64,000 nucleotides of DNA, from the NCBI RefSeq assembly GCF_027943255.1, contig NC_072895.1, forward strand, positions 70,434,001 through 70,498,000, in the 5' to 3' direction. Source of the stretch: Anastrepha obliqua. Taxonomy: Eukaryota; Arthropoda; Insecta; Diptera; Tephritidae. How positions within the stretch are numbered: position 1 is the first letter of the stretch; each line of letters opens with the position of its first letter. Of the stretch, positions 32,030 through 42,991 are shown one piece after another. The notes under the pieces were generated by a model. It was not told the origin of the DNA, did not search any database, and was given only the letters and a program-made list of their open reading frames with translations. Both the position numbers and the translations under genes were made by a program.

Positions 32030-32345
32030 AATAACAGGTGTTACAGGTCAGTGGATTGCGCTATCGAGAGATGATTTACGACATTTTATGGCCGGAATTG
32101 GATGGTATTGATCTGGACAACGTTTATTTTCAACAAGACGGCGCTACGTGACACACAAGCAACGAAACCATTGATATTTTACGGAAAAAGTTTCCGAACC
32201 GTATTATCTCGCGAAGAGGTGATCACAACTGGCCAGCGAGATCTTGTAATTTAATACCTTGTGCCTTTTTTCTTAAGGGCAACGTGAAAGAAAAAGTCTA
32301 CGCCAACATCCCAGGGTTGATTTAAGACCGCAAAGATGTAATTCG
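32030..32345 (+). pseudogene. DD41D transposase catalytic fragment with lost third aspartate
   Basis: Reads LRYREMIYDILWPELDGIDL, VYFQQDGAT (second aspartate), a TGA where cysteine is expected, HTSNETIDILRKKFPNRIIS, NWPARSCNLIPCAFFLKGN and VKEKVYANIPG. The CDLTPLDFFLWG block has changed so that the last catalytic aspartate is alanine. The N-terminal half and the C-terminus are absent. The AAGGGTTTTCCAATAACAGG at about 32019 could be an element end brought next to the catalytic part by deletion. Confidence 0.75.
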
Positions 32346-32876
32346 TGAGGCTAAAATTATGAAACACTGCATCAAGAGAAGAACTAGAATCCCATATCTG
32401 GATATACCTTTTATTGGCTCTAAAATGAAAATGGAAGAGGGCTGCACCTCGACTTTAACGTTTTTTGTGCCTTATCTACATTACAGCACCTAATCCGAAC
32501 CCAGTTCCTTCAATAAACCTATACTTCTCTTGGAGCACAGGGTACCAGTTATGGTCTACTATGTAAGATCAGTGCTGGTTGGAAAGGTTAAGTTAATCTA
32601 GTCTACAAAAACAGTAGCAATACAGTTAAGTTATTTCTAAACAACTTTATATATGATCTTAATTTTGCCTGATTAAATTTTTCGAGGACCTTTGAGGACC
32701 TGCAAAGGCACGTTTGACTCGATTTTTGGCCACTTAAAACTTACATTTGATTATATTAAAATTCAATGGGCTATTAATACTCGAAATTTGTTTAAAAATT
32801 CTGATCAAAAAGTTTGAAATTATAAATAAACACATGTATACATACACATATATACACATACATCTATAATTATATA
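32346..32876. other. non-coding, nothing firm
   Basis: AT-rich, with GGTTAAGTTAATCTAG at about 32589 resembling LINE 3' tails seen elsewhere in the window, but no attached coding similarity. An ATACAC simple repeat lies at about 32830-32865. Confidence 0.45.
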
Positions 32877-34174
32877 AGGGTGGTTAAGTTTTAAGGGCCG
32901 GTATTGATTTTGAATAAAATACAATTTTTTTAAGAAATTATTATTATTTCTCTTTATTATGATAATACTGATGCAGCTCAATTACGCGTAGAACAAAATA
33001 TTGGCTAAATGGCCGCCGCGGTCTCGGCGGCACACCTCCATCCGATGGTCCAAATTTTCGATGACGCTGGGGCATAATTGAGGTTCTATGCCATTAATGT
33101 GCCGAATTATCTCTTCCTTTAGCTCTTGCATTGTTGCTGCCTTATCGATGTAAACTTTTTCTTTCAAATAACCCCAAATAAAGAAGTCCAACGGTGTCAA
33201 ATCACATGATCTTGGCGGCCAATTGACATCGCCGCGACGTGAGATTATTCGACCATCAAATTTTTCGCGCAAAAGAGCCATTGTTTCGTTAGCTGTGTAA
33301 CAAGTGGCACCGTCCTGTTGAAACCACATATCGTCCACATCCATATCTTCCAATTCGGGTCATAAAAAGTTCGTCATCATCTCACGATAGCGAACAATAT
33401 TCACAGTAACTGCCTGACCGGCCTCATTTTGAAAAAAATACGGCCCAATCATGCCGCCGGCCCATAAACCGCACCAAACAGTCACTCTTTGTGGGTGCAT
33501 TGGTTTTTCGGCAATCACTCTTGAATTATCATTCGTCCAAATGCGGCAATTCTGCTTATTGTCGAATCCACTGAGGTGAAAATGTGCTTCATCACTGAAG
33601 ATGATTTTTTTCGAAAATTGGTCATTCACTGTTGCCATTTCCTGCCACCATTCTGACCATTGACGACGCTTGAAATGGTCAAGAGGCTTTAGTTCTTGAG
33701 TCAATTGCATCATGTAAGCGTGTAAATCCAAGTCTTTATGCATAATGTTCATCAACGCCGCGCGCGAGGTGCAATTGTTGGGCACGACGACGAGTTGAGG
33801 TGGACGGCTCTTCAACCACACTATCGCGAACAGCAGCAATATTTTCTACAGTACGAGCTGTACGAGCATGCACTGGTGTTTTCACATCTCCTACAGACCC
33901 GGTTTGCTCAAATTTTTGCACAATTTTTCCGATTGGACGCACATTTGGACGATTAAATTGGCCAAAAAAATCACGAAGTGCGCGATATGCAATTTGATTT
34001 GGACGCCCGTTTTCATAATAAGCCTGAATAACTTTAACGCATGGTTTGATTGTGTATCTTTCCATAATTCAAATTGAGTTAGTCTGAAATTGAAAAATGT
34101 TTAATACAGTGGAGAAAAAACTTGACGTTTAGGTGTGGTTGACATTTAACATCGGCCCTTAAAACTAAACCTTT
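32877..34174 (-). mobile_element. DD41D mariner element, nearly intact
   Basis: Inverted ends share GGTT(A/T)AGTTTTAAGGGCCG: left at about 32882-32901, right (inverted) at about 34153-34172. TA lies on both sides. The left end has a few extra bases (AAGGGT). The roughly 1.3 kb length and minus-strand transposase fit a full-size element. Confidence 0.85.
32982..34065 (-). pseudogene. DD41D transposase with one frameshift and one stop
   Basis: The minus strand starts MERYTIKPCVKVIQAYYENG at 34065 and carries the first HTH (NQIAYRALRDFFGQFNRP), the linker RTVENIAAVRDSV, and RRRAQQLHLARG. A frame change near 33765 follows, then IMHKDLDLHAY and TQELKPLDHFKRRQW. Catalytic blocks are FSDEAHFHLSG, WFQQDGATCYTA and CDLTPLDFFIWGYL, with 41 residues between the last two aspartates. 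A TGA (33358-33360, after MMTNFL) interrupts the frame; PELEDMDVDD continues in the same frame. The C-terminus is RGGHLANILFYA. It is a distinct lineage from the copies at 20091, 21895 and 36002. Confidence 0.9.
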
Positions 34175-34176
34175 TA

Positions 34177-36000
34177 TATAGTGGTGGTTAACCTTCACCT
34201 TGGCATTATTTATATTGTATACACGAATAAGTATGTAAAGTTTTTTGTTTTCAGATAACATAGCTATAACATTTAGAGCTTTGGTCCAACCATTTCTGGT
34301 CAGCTACTCAAAATTTTGCTTTCCCTACAGAGATAAGAGAAGAAAATCCAAATTTAGCTATTTTTACTAGTTGTTAGAATTTTTAGTTTTTTACCCTTGT
34401 TACGAACAGTCTGGCAGCACGGTCGGAATAGATCCCACTGTGGCTCCCAAGCAACATTGAATACGTGTCGATCGGTGATTGGTCGATGAAAAAAGTAGAA
34501 AACGGGAGAAACAAAGAAAATCGAAAGGCGTGTAGGAAAAAAGGGCAGTACGCGAACAGTAAGCAAGGCAGAAAGAGCTACCAAATTTTTTAATTCTCTT
34601 TGTACACCTCAATTTAAATAAAGTTCTTGAATTGTTAATAAACTAATCCGAACACTATTTACATTTTTAAATATTCCAATATTTCAAGAAAATTTAAGGG
34701 TGAGTTAAACTTTCAAGTCATAAACAAATAAATGACGAGCAATTACTTCATTTCAATAGTCTTTTCTTGTCTAAATAACGTTCTTGTTGAGCTTTTGCTT
34801 TTAGATTCTTCGCGTTAGCATAGAAAGGAATACCCTTTAATTCTTGAAGGCTGTGATAACCTTTAATGGGGAAAACTTCATCAAATTCTGATTGGCTCGT
34901 ATTTAGTTTAGCATTATGTAGCACTTCGCTCAGGAGAGTATGAATGGGAATACATACTATACATATAGAACGAATTTTTTTATTTAGAAAAAAATGGCAA
35001 CAGCAGTGTTTGCTACATAATTATCTATACTTTTTAATACAAAATTTATGAAGATTAGAAAAAAGTTAAAACTGTTCAACAAAGGGAGCTATGTAAAAGC
35101 GAACATTCCAGTATCAAAATATAACTTTAAGCCACAATATATGTTCGACTTTGGTTGCAAATGTTTTGATCACAACTGTATATATTATTTGTTTGCCATC
35201 TATTTCGATTTGCAAAAATTTATAGGCAAAAGCTGCAATGCCTTAAAGAATTTCAATACCAGTTTTTATACAAATTCTTTTTGTTTTTTTGCAATTAAAT
35301 CAATTTTCATTTTCCACAATTTAAACATTTTCCGTATTAATACCACAATTCACCTTCACACTGGCAGCAGTGACCTATTTCTGAAAACGCAATTTTTTAT
35401 TGAAAATTGTTTGTGTGTGTATGTGTGTAAGTGCCCTTCATAGTATCCCGTAATCTCTAAATGACTAACAGCTTTTATATCTACTTGTAAATTCACTGAT
35501 TTTACATTTTTATTTTGTGCTGTGCATTTTTTTTATTCGCTCTGCATGTATGTGCTCTAATGTATGAGTGTGTGAACGTTTTGTTTATTTATGTCAACGC
35601 TAAGATTGAATTACAAGCAATTTACGTTGATATGAGCGACATTTTCATAATACTTAATAAATATTGACAAACATTGATGCAATTTTTTCTTTGAATTTAC
35701 TTTTATTGATGTATATTAAAAAAATTTTTTTTGCTTGCATTGGTTTGTACGCGTGTTCACGTCACAACTCAAATACCAAATGATGTTGGCTATTTTTTAT
35801 TCGATAGAATTTTTACTAAAACCATCAGAGTTTTTTAAATCACAATTTTTTTTAACATACTGGAAACTTTATTACAGTGCTGCATTCCGCGTGTGCGAAA
35901 ATGTTTATTGCCGAACGCACTGCTTATTTAAGAAGAATGCAATTTATGGGTAGCGTATGAATGCATACGAAAAATGCAGCGCGAACCAAAATTACAAACT
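34177..36000. other. long non-coding stretch
   Basis: About 1.8 kb of AT-rich DNA. The 131-codon frame at 35048-35443 is rich in Phe, Asn and Lys and shows no domain or homology pattern; I treat it as a chance frame. TG/TATG simple repeats lie near 35410 and 35550. Confidence 0.5.
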
Positions 36001-36001
36001 A

Positions 36002-37243
36002 ACGGGTGATTTTTTAGCTATTATCTTTTTAAACAGTTGGATTAAACAGCTAACGCACGTTTCGTGTTTTGTTCCACTGTGAAACATCTTCAGTTTGGTC
36101 TATAATTTAACCATGAATCGCCTTACAAACGAACAACGCGTGTTCTGTTAAGAAAGTTTATCGCGCACTTCTTCCATTTTATGGTGAGTTTAATCGACCC
36201 ACTCAAGCGGCTATTCGAGCTATTGTGACTAAATTTAGAACCCAATTTACATTATTGGACATCAAACCACCAACATGCTTACGTAGAGTGCGAACTGACG
36301 AAAATATCGCAGCTGTATCTGCCAGTGTTAATGATGAACATCAATTTTCGATTCGTCGCCGTTCGCAGCAATTGGGCCTCTGTTACTCAACAACGTGGAA
36401 AATTTTGCGAAAGGATTTAGGTGTGAAGCCTTTCAAAATACAGCCGGTGCAAGAATTGAAGCCGAATGACCTACCGCAACGCAGAATTTTTGGTGAATGG
36501 GCTCTTGGAAAGTTGGCCGGAGATTCGCTTTTTTATCGAAAAATTGTGTTCAGCGACGAAGCTCATTTTTATATGAATGGGTACGTAAATAAGCAGAACT
36601 GTCGATTTTGAAGTGAAGATCAGCCAGAAGAATTGCAAGAGCTACCAATGTATCCAGAGAAGGTTACAATTTAGTGCGGTTTATGGGCTGGAGGTATCAT
36701 TGGACCGTACTTCTTCAAAGATGCTACGAATCGTAACGTAACTGTGAATGGTGAGCGCTACCGTGAAATGATATCCAACTTTTTTTGCCCAAAATGCAAG
36801 AGCTTGACGTGCATGACATGTGGTTTCAGCAAGACGGTGCCACATGCCACACAGCACGCGAAACAATGGACTTGTTGAGAGGCGAGTTCGGTGTTCATTT
36901 TATTTCACGCTCGGGGCCTGTCAATTGGCCACCCATATCGTGCGATATAACGCCTTTAGATTATTTTTTGTGGGGCTATGTTAAAGCTTCTGTCTATTCA
37001 GACAAGCCTGCTTCAATTAACGCATTGGAAGACAACATTAAATTATTTATATGTGAGATACCGGCCGAAACATTGGAAAGCGTATGCCAAATTGAGCTAA
37101 GCGGATGGACCATTCGAAGCGCAGTCGCGGTCAACATTTGCATGAAATAATCTTCAAACATTAAATTATATGGACTGTACTATCGATTTAAATAAAGTTT
37201 CATTCATTCCGTGTGTTTCTATAGCTCTTAAAAAATCGCCCTT
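36002..37243 (+). mobile_element. DD41D mariner element, decayed
   Basis: Inverted ends GGGTGATTTTTTAGCTATTA (36004) and, inverted at about 37222-37241, GGGCGATTTTTTAAGAGCTA. TA flanks both sides (36000-36001 and 37244-37245). It is about 1.24 kb, slightly short because of a deletion near the start of the gene. Confidence 0.88.
36113..37150 (+). pseudogene. DD41D transposase with stops, frameshifts and a short N-terminal deletion
   Basis: Starts MNRLTNEQR at 36113, then loses the IVxxYYENN part and reads on in another frame with SVKKVYRALLPFYGEFNRP. The second HTH (RTDENIAAVSASV, RRRSQQLGLCYSTTWKIL) and the linker QPVQELKPNDLPQR follow. Catalytic blocks are FSDEAHFYMNGYVN, WFQQDGATCHTAR and CDITPLDYFLWGYV (DD41D). 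Two tryptophan positions are stops (about 36609 and 36673) and a frame change lies near 36783. The tail TIRSAVAVNICMK shows another late shift. Nearest relative in the window by wording is the 20091 copy, but its ends and many residues differ. Confidence 0.88.
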
Positions 37244-37245
37244 TA

Positions 37246-38199
37246 CTTTAGAAGTGAAAAAATTAACTGTTTTTTGAGCATTTCATTTTATATAATAACA
37301 ATAGCACCCATCTCTCTAAGGGGTTAGAGGTAGTAAGAAAATCCAAAAAACGTTATAATTTTGTTTGTTACTTCTCGTTTTAAAATTACTCTTTGAAATT
37401 TCAAGTCAATTGAGTGCGTAGTTTCACACTGCAATAGCCAAAAAGGAAACATTAAAATCATTTTTCTCTAAAGTGTGTTTTTGAAGTCGGTAACCACTGT
37501 GATCCCAGGTGATCAGGAGCCAGCTGTTCAGTTTAAATGAAATTTATACAACTTATTGAAGGCATAAAAAGTAGTATTTAGCCGAAGTTGTTTCGATTTG
37601 TTGAAAACTTCGATTTTTTGGAAGAATAAAGTATGGATTTATTCCCTGAAAACTCTGGTGTTAGCACTACAAAGTTGCTGAAATCCCTAGTTAGCCGTAT
37701 TTCTCTGAGTCCTTAATTCTTTGTTAGGATAAAATTTGTACCTATTGAAGAAAAATTAAAGCAAAACTGATTTAGCTCAAATTAAAAATCTGAATCCTTA
37801 TAACTAAATTGTGTTCATACATTTGAACATAAATTCAACTTTTCGTCTTATTGCGAAATGTAAAATTCTGAATGAGTGGTGGCTTGTTTCGAGCACACAG
37901 GATTTCTGCTGGAAGAAACGTTCTGGTTTTTCTGACGGTTCCAAGCAAAGCCCGTTTTCTCTTTACTAATTCTGGGGTCAATCTATTAGTTTGGGGAAAA
38001 ATAAATCCATTATTTTTGTGTAAAATGTTTGTGCAAATGGTTTAAAATTCCTGCGCGTTGCTGGGCTCGCATGACGGTGCACTTAGATTATTACAAATAA
38101 TAACTGTAAAATGTATCGAATTTTCTCTTTGCTGACTTCCACTGTTAATACCCTGTAACTCTCAATTGAATGGAACTAACAAAAAACTGCAAACGAATT
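37246..38199. other. non-coding, nothing recognised
   Basis: AT-rich, frames short, no terminal repeats seen. The final 30 bp approach a LINE fragment on the minus strand. Confidence 0.5.
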
Positions 38200-38700
38200 T
38201 TTCAGAGTAATGTCATCTTGACACCGATATCGTGATATCGTTCATTTATTTCTTTGGCTACGGTTATCTCGGCCTGAAACATATTGTAGTGGTCCGGTAG
38301 CCTGAGCTTGAGCTTGCTGAGGTTCTACTCGCATAATATTCCCTCACCAACTCTTCCGGCCAACTTCAAGCCATCCGTGAACAGATTCACTGTCTCCAAA
38401 TGCTACACTCCACACAATCTTCCCTTGAGGAAATATGAATAGATAATGTATCGAGGGTCTGCATTGATTAGTTATAATGGGTACTAACTCAATGTTTCTA
38501 TCGACCCTGCAGTGATTATAGCTGGGGACAAGCTTGTGGACTAAGTCTCTTTGTCTATTTGAGGCAGATTTGCCTGTAATATCCACGGGTACTACATTTA
38601 TCATCGTGTTAAGCACCCAAGTCCGAAGTGTTCCGAAGTTGCCTACAGATTCCAATAAAGACTCCATAATACAGGATGTGCTTTATAATATTACTAGGAT
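38200..38700 (-). pseudogene. LINE fragment: RT C-terminal connection to RNase H start
   Basis: On the minus strand it reads VGNFGTLRTWVLNTMINVVP and VDITGKSAS, matching the conserved ISGALRTTPTxALNxMLNVxxVDIxGK block seen at about 49500 in another LINE here. It then reads IELVPIIT, HYLFIFPQG, a degenerate SVHGWLEVGR (where TDGSKLxGRVG is expected) and, after a frame change, LRLPDHYNMFQAEITVAKEI (RNase H second motif). Stops and shifts make it inactive. It lies just beyond the 3' end of a separate LINE insertion at 38822-40708. Confidence 0.75.
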
Positions 38701-38821
38701 CGCCCATACGTCGAAATTTCGACGCTATTCGACGTTATATAAATATGGAGAGCAAAATTTAGTCATCCGTTTTTTTAGTATTTATAGTCATAGAAAAAAA
38801 TGGAAACATATATAAATGGAT

Positions 38822-40708
38822 TATTATTATTATAATATTATTATTAGAAGGCCATTACGCATTGCGACCAGAGCTGATCTATTGTGAAAGGCCTATTTTG
38901 TAACCCTAGAGTTGTAGGCTTTTTAAAAATTTTAGCACAATTTTGGGTTTGTTGTTCCAAAGATTGCATGGAGATACTACGATACCAGTAGTCTCTGATG
39001 ATGAAGTCTCTGTCTGCCCAACGCAGAAAATTCACAAAGCACATGTTCTGAGCTTTCTATGTCCATTTCGCAAAAGCGGCAGACATTGGTCTCAGATAGA
39101 CCAATATTATTTAGATGATACCTCAGGCTGCAGTGACCTGTAAGATATCCTGTTAAAAGACGCAGATCTACTCTGTTTAGTGAGAGAAGTTTGTCAGATA
39201 TTCCTTTGTTGGGACTTAGGAATAGTTTGGCTTGACGCTGACCGGCACAGTTTAGCCAGTGTGCGGCAAGTTTTCTTTCTTCCCATTTCCTAAGGAATTC
39301 ATTAATGTGGCCTTTTGTGAGTCCACAGAAAGGCTCAGGACCAGTAAGTTGCATATTTGCTCCTTGTTTTCCAAGGTCATCAGCCATTTCATTTCCCTCA
39401 TGCCCTTCATGTCCCGGAATCCAGCATAGTGTAGTATGTTGAGGTTTCCTAACGTGTTTAGAAGGTTTACGCAATCATTTACCAATTTAAAGGTGATAGT
39501 TGTTGATAGAAGGGCTTTTAGAGCCGCTTGGCTATCTGAAAATATGTAGATGTGAGTACCTCTCATTTTCCTGCTAAGGCATTCTCTCACACATATTTCA
39601 ATGGCATGTATTTCTGCCTGGAATATTGTTGGGTAGAATCCCATCGGAATCGATTTTTTGAATTTAGGCCTATTGATTTCTGCCCCTGTTCTACCATTTT
39701 CCAATTTGAACCCATCAATAAACCATAGCTGGGAGCCAGGTTTGAAAGTGATAGAGTTAGTTCTCCAGTCTGTTCGTTCATTAATTATAACTTGGAATTT
39801 CCTGAAGAGTATTGGTTTGGGTGATAGTATATCATCTCTATGAAGAATGGGACTATGTAGGAAGTCTTCCAAGATCTTTAAATGTCCTTTCATATCCCCA
39901 CTTTTAAGTTCAGGTATACCTTTTAATCTTAAGGCACTCGAGCGAGCTTCCCTTTCAATTAGAATTGGAAGCGGTGGTATGTTCAGGAGCACACCCAATG
40001 CCTCCGTGGGACAAGTTTTCAACACATATCATTCGATGCAGTTTGTTTAATTCGTTTGCTGCCTTTCTTTGCTTGACCTTGGGCCACCATGCTAAGGATG
40101 CATAAGTGACTATGGGTTTTACAACTGTGGTGAATGTCCAGAAGGTCATTCTAGGGTTTAGTCCCCATGTCTTACCAAAAAGCAAGGAATGCCCTTGTGG
40201 CTTTTGAAGTAACTCTCTCAATATGGGAATTCCACGTAAGCGTTTTGTCAAGACTGACGCCAAGATAGTTCGCTTCTGCCAAGAGTTGAAGTGTTGTTCC
40301 ATTAAGGGTCGGACATTTGAGATTTATGTTCCTTTTCCTAGTAAACGGTACAAGTGTTGTTTTGGATGGGTTAATGGAAAGCCCTTTTTCCGTGCACCAT
40401 TTGTTTATTATTGTAAGGGCTTGCTGCATGCGATCCGAAATGGTTTCCTCATGCCAGCCTAATACCTAAACTACTAGGTCATCAGCGTAACCCTGAGTGT
40501 GAAATCCTAGGTTATTCAGTTTGTGGAGAAGTTCATCTATGACTAGAGTCCACAAAAGAGGAGAAAGTACGCCACCTTGAGGGCAACCTCTTGTGGCTTT
40601 AATAGATTTGATTGTTCCTCCTAGTTCGGTGCTGATCGTCCTAGATTTCAGCATGAATATTATCCATCTAGTGATGGGTTCAGGTACCTCCTTTAGATAT
40701 AGGGCATT
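38822..40708 (-). mobile_element. 5'-truncated I-like LINE with RT, RNase H, CCHC end and TAA tail
   Basis: A 1.9-kb minus-strand retrotransposon copy flanked by perfect 14-bp target duplications, ATATATAAATGGAT (38808-38821 and 40709-40722). Its 3' end is a TAA-rich tail (38822-38848), as in the Drosophila I factor. From 5' to 3' on the minus strand: VPEPITRWIIFMLKSRTIST, RGCPQGGVLSPLLW (RT motif B), GYADDLVV then a stop (motif C), KGLSINPSKTTLVPF, EANYLGVSLDKTLTW, KPIVTYASLAWWPKV, and the RNase H domain with WFIDGFKLENGRTGA (D present), FQAEIHAIEICV (E), IYIFSDSQAALKAL (D) and, in another frame, CWIPGHEGHEGNEMADDLG. The C-terminal cysteine/histidine block LTGHCSLRYH...CRFCEMDIESSEHVLCE follows. 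At least one stop and three frame changes are present. Truncation inside the RT is normal for target-primed insertion. Confidence 0.9.
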
Positions 40709-40789
40709 ATATATAAATGGATAGCTTATGTTGAAACTTTTTACATGATATATGTGAATAGATGTAGTAAAAATAAATGTGAAAAACAT

Positions 40790-41092
40790 CGCATTTTACC
40801 TGTATTAAGCGATCCTATATTTGTGTATTTCAAATATCATAATTTTTTTTATTCATGAATTGAAAACATTTAATTTCTTGTATTACGGAAAAAAATTAAT
40901 TTTGTTTGAAAAAGCATAATAAAAAACAATCATTAATTAGCCCATGACCATCATAATTTCTGAATCAAAATTATAATAGTATTGATTCATATTATATAAT
41001 GTATAATTTTCCAGTTGTTTCATCAACTTTTATATCATGATACATATATATAATATCATTTGTCATATATATATACCTATAATATCATAATA
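40790..41092. other. non-coding, very AT-rich
   Basis: AT-rich filler between the LINE insertion and the SINE, including ATATAT-type simple sequence near 41040-41080. Nothing else seen. Confidence 0.5.
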
Positions 41093-41103
41093 CAGGTAAA
41101 ATA

Positions 41104-41418
41104 AAATAAATAAATAATTGGCGCGTACACTTCTGTTAGGTGTTTGGCCGAGCTCCTCCTCCTATTTGTGGTGTGCGTCTTGGTGTTGTTCCACAAATGG
41201 AGGGACCTACAGTTTCAAGCCGACTCCGAACGGCGGATATTTTTATGAGGAGCCATGGCAGAAATACACTCGGAGGTTTGCCATTGCCTGCCGAGGGGCG
41301 ACCGCTATTAGAAAAATGTTTTTATTAATTTTGCTTCCACCGAGATTCGAACCAACGACCTCTCAGTGAATTTCGAATGGTGATCACGCACCAACCCATT
41401 CGGCTACGGCGGCCGCCG
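41104..41418 (-). mobile_element. complete tRNA-derived SINE with 11-bp target duplication
   Basis: A 315-bp element on the minus strand between perfect direct repeats CAGGTAAAATA (41093-41103 and 41419-41429). The head reads GCGGCCGCCGTAGCCGAATG with a perfect RNA polymerase III A box (TAGCCGAATGGG, complement of 41395-41406) and a B box GGTTCGAATC (complement of 41344-41353). The spacing fits a class II (long variable arm) tRNA, and a TTCGAAA stretch where the anticodon loop would lie suggests tRNA-Ser(CGA). The core includes TCGCCCCTCGGCAGGCAATG and ends near GTACGCGCCAATT, followed by an ATTT-repeat tail. It has no coding capacity and would be transcribed from its internal promoter and copied by a LINE. 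Other copies lie at 7468, 10005, 18389, 31869 and 60266. Confidence 0.93.
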
Positions 41419-41429
41419 CAGGTAAAATA

Positions 41430-42009
41430 GTTTGATTAATTTTACCTGCACCTATTCACTTCGGTATCTGTTTTAAAACATTGCAAACCGTCTCCACATA
41501 TGCTATCCATTGGTATATGTTTCAACTTTTTTCTCTGACTATAAATACTAAAAATATTAGATTATAAAGCCAAAATAAAAATTTAGTGGATTGGCCAATA
41601 TAGCCCCTGTATTTGTACAAAGCAACTCATAGTATTTTCCTCAATATTGAGGAATTATCGAAAATGTCGACAAAGGTACCGAGGTGTCAGACCGGCATAT
41701 GAGCACTTATTCCATTACCCGGAAACTGACAGTTCCAAATAAAAAAGTGATTAAGTCAGATAAAGCAATGACTTAAGGCGAAAAATGGTCCAGAACTTTC
41801 TACTACAATATAATTTTATATTGTGACTCTTGACCTTGATTTAGTTATTTTCTACTTCCCATTTCAGAAACTTTGTGAAAATTTAATTCGCTTTCGAATC
41901 ATATTGGTCTCGATTTTTCTTCCACAAAATACCACTTCAAAATCTCACTAAATGAAATGTTTAACTAGATTTTAAGTATTGTTTAATATTCTTTCTTTGC
42001 AAACTGTAA
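41430..42009. other. non-coding, nothing recognised
   Basis: AT-rich sequence. It may include the degraded 3' end of the mariner that follows on the minus strand, but no end repeat could be matched. Confidence 0.45.
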
Positions 42010-42803
42010 GAAAGTGGATGCATCAAAACTTCCCAGCCAAGCTCTCCCAGTTTTTGCCGAGTCATCAAAGATGTGTGAGGCCTAGCGTTGTCCTGATGGA
42101 AGACGACGCCCTTTCTGCTGATCAGTTCTGGTCCTTTTTTTCGATTGCTTGCTTCAATCTCATCAGTTGTTGACAGTAAAATGTAGAATCAATCGTTCGA
42201 GCAGGCTGGAACAGCTCATAGTGCATGATTCCTTTCCAATCTCACCAAACACACAGCATAACCTTTCGAGGCGTCAATCCTGACTTTGCGACCATTTGTT
42301 GAGCTTCGCCACCCTTGCACCATGATCTTTTTCGCACATTATTGTCGTATTTGATCCACTTTTCGTCTCCTGTTACCATTCGCTTCAGAAATGGCTCGAT
42401 TTCATTTCGTTTCAGCAAAGAATCGCAGATGTTAATTCGGTCCATTAAATTTTTCACAGACAATTCATGTGGTATGTGCAACATCGAACTTCTTTTTGTA
42501 ACCAGCCTTTTTTAAATGGTTCAAAACCGTTTGATGATGAATGTTTAGTGCCTTGGCGATGTCATGGTCAATCTTTTCCATAATTTCATCGACTTTTTCA
42601 ACGATAGGTCGACCGGAGCGAGGTGCATCTTTCACATCGAAATTTCCAGAACGGAAGCGAGCGAACCATTGTTGTGCTACACGAACTGATAGAGCATCGT
42701 CTCCGTAAACTTCACAAATTTCATTGGTGGCTTTCGTGGCATTCTTCCCTTTTTTGTACAAAAATTTCAAAATATAGCGAATTTCTTCATTATTTTCACT
42801 CAT
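42010..42803 (-). pseudogene. mariner DD34D transposase, C-terminally truncated
   Basis: Minus-strand frame starting MSENNEEIRYILKFLYKKGK at 42803, with the first HTH (SVRVAQQWFARFRSGNFDVK), the linker RSGRPIVEKVDEI and the second HTH (IAKALNIHHQTVLNHLKKAG). After a frame change near 42475 it reads HELSVKNLMDRINICDSLLK, MVTGDEKWIKYD (first aspartate), and VMLCVWWDWKGIMHYELFQP. A second shift near 42145 leads to RPELISRKGVVFHQDNARPH (second aspartate) and LGWEVLMHP. The SPDLAPSDYHLF block with the third aspartate and the C-terminus are missing. The wording matches mariners widespread in ants and other insects. The 5' end of the element may be TATTGGGAAGTCGAGAAAAT, read on the minus strand from about 42991. 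Confidence 0.85.
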
Positions 42804-42991
42804 TTTGGAACAGCTATAACTTTTTTTCAACTTCTCCGAATTTAATTTTTTTGTGGTTAAATGAAGCTTAAAATGTCAACTTTCTAACACCGTATGATAT
42901 GATACAATATGATTGGTAGCACTGGAGATAGATGACTCCAACGAAATCTATTGACAAAATACGAAAAGATTTTCTCGACTTCCCAATATTA

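Noticed and set aside
35048..35443. A 131-codon plus-strand frame, among the longest not matching a transposon.
   Set aside because: Composition follows the AT-rich background (Phe, Asn, Lys, Ile), with no motif. Frames of this length are expected by chance in 64 kb.
41344..41406. A and B boxes suggesting a tRNA gene on the minus strand.
   Set aside because: The head continues into a SINE core with tail and target duplication, other copies exist, and the anticodon stem pairs poorly. It is a tRNA-derived SINE, not a tRNA gene.
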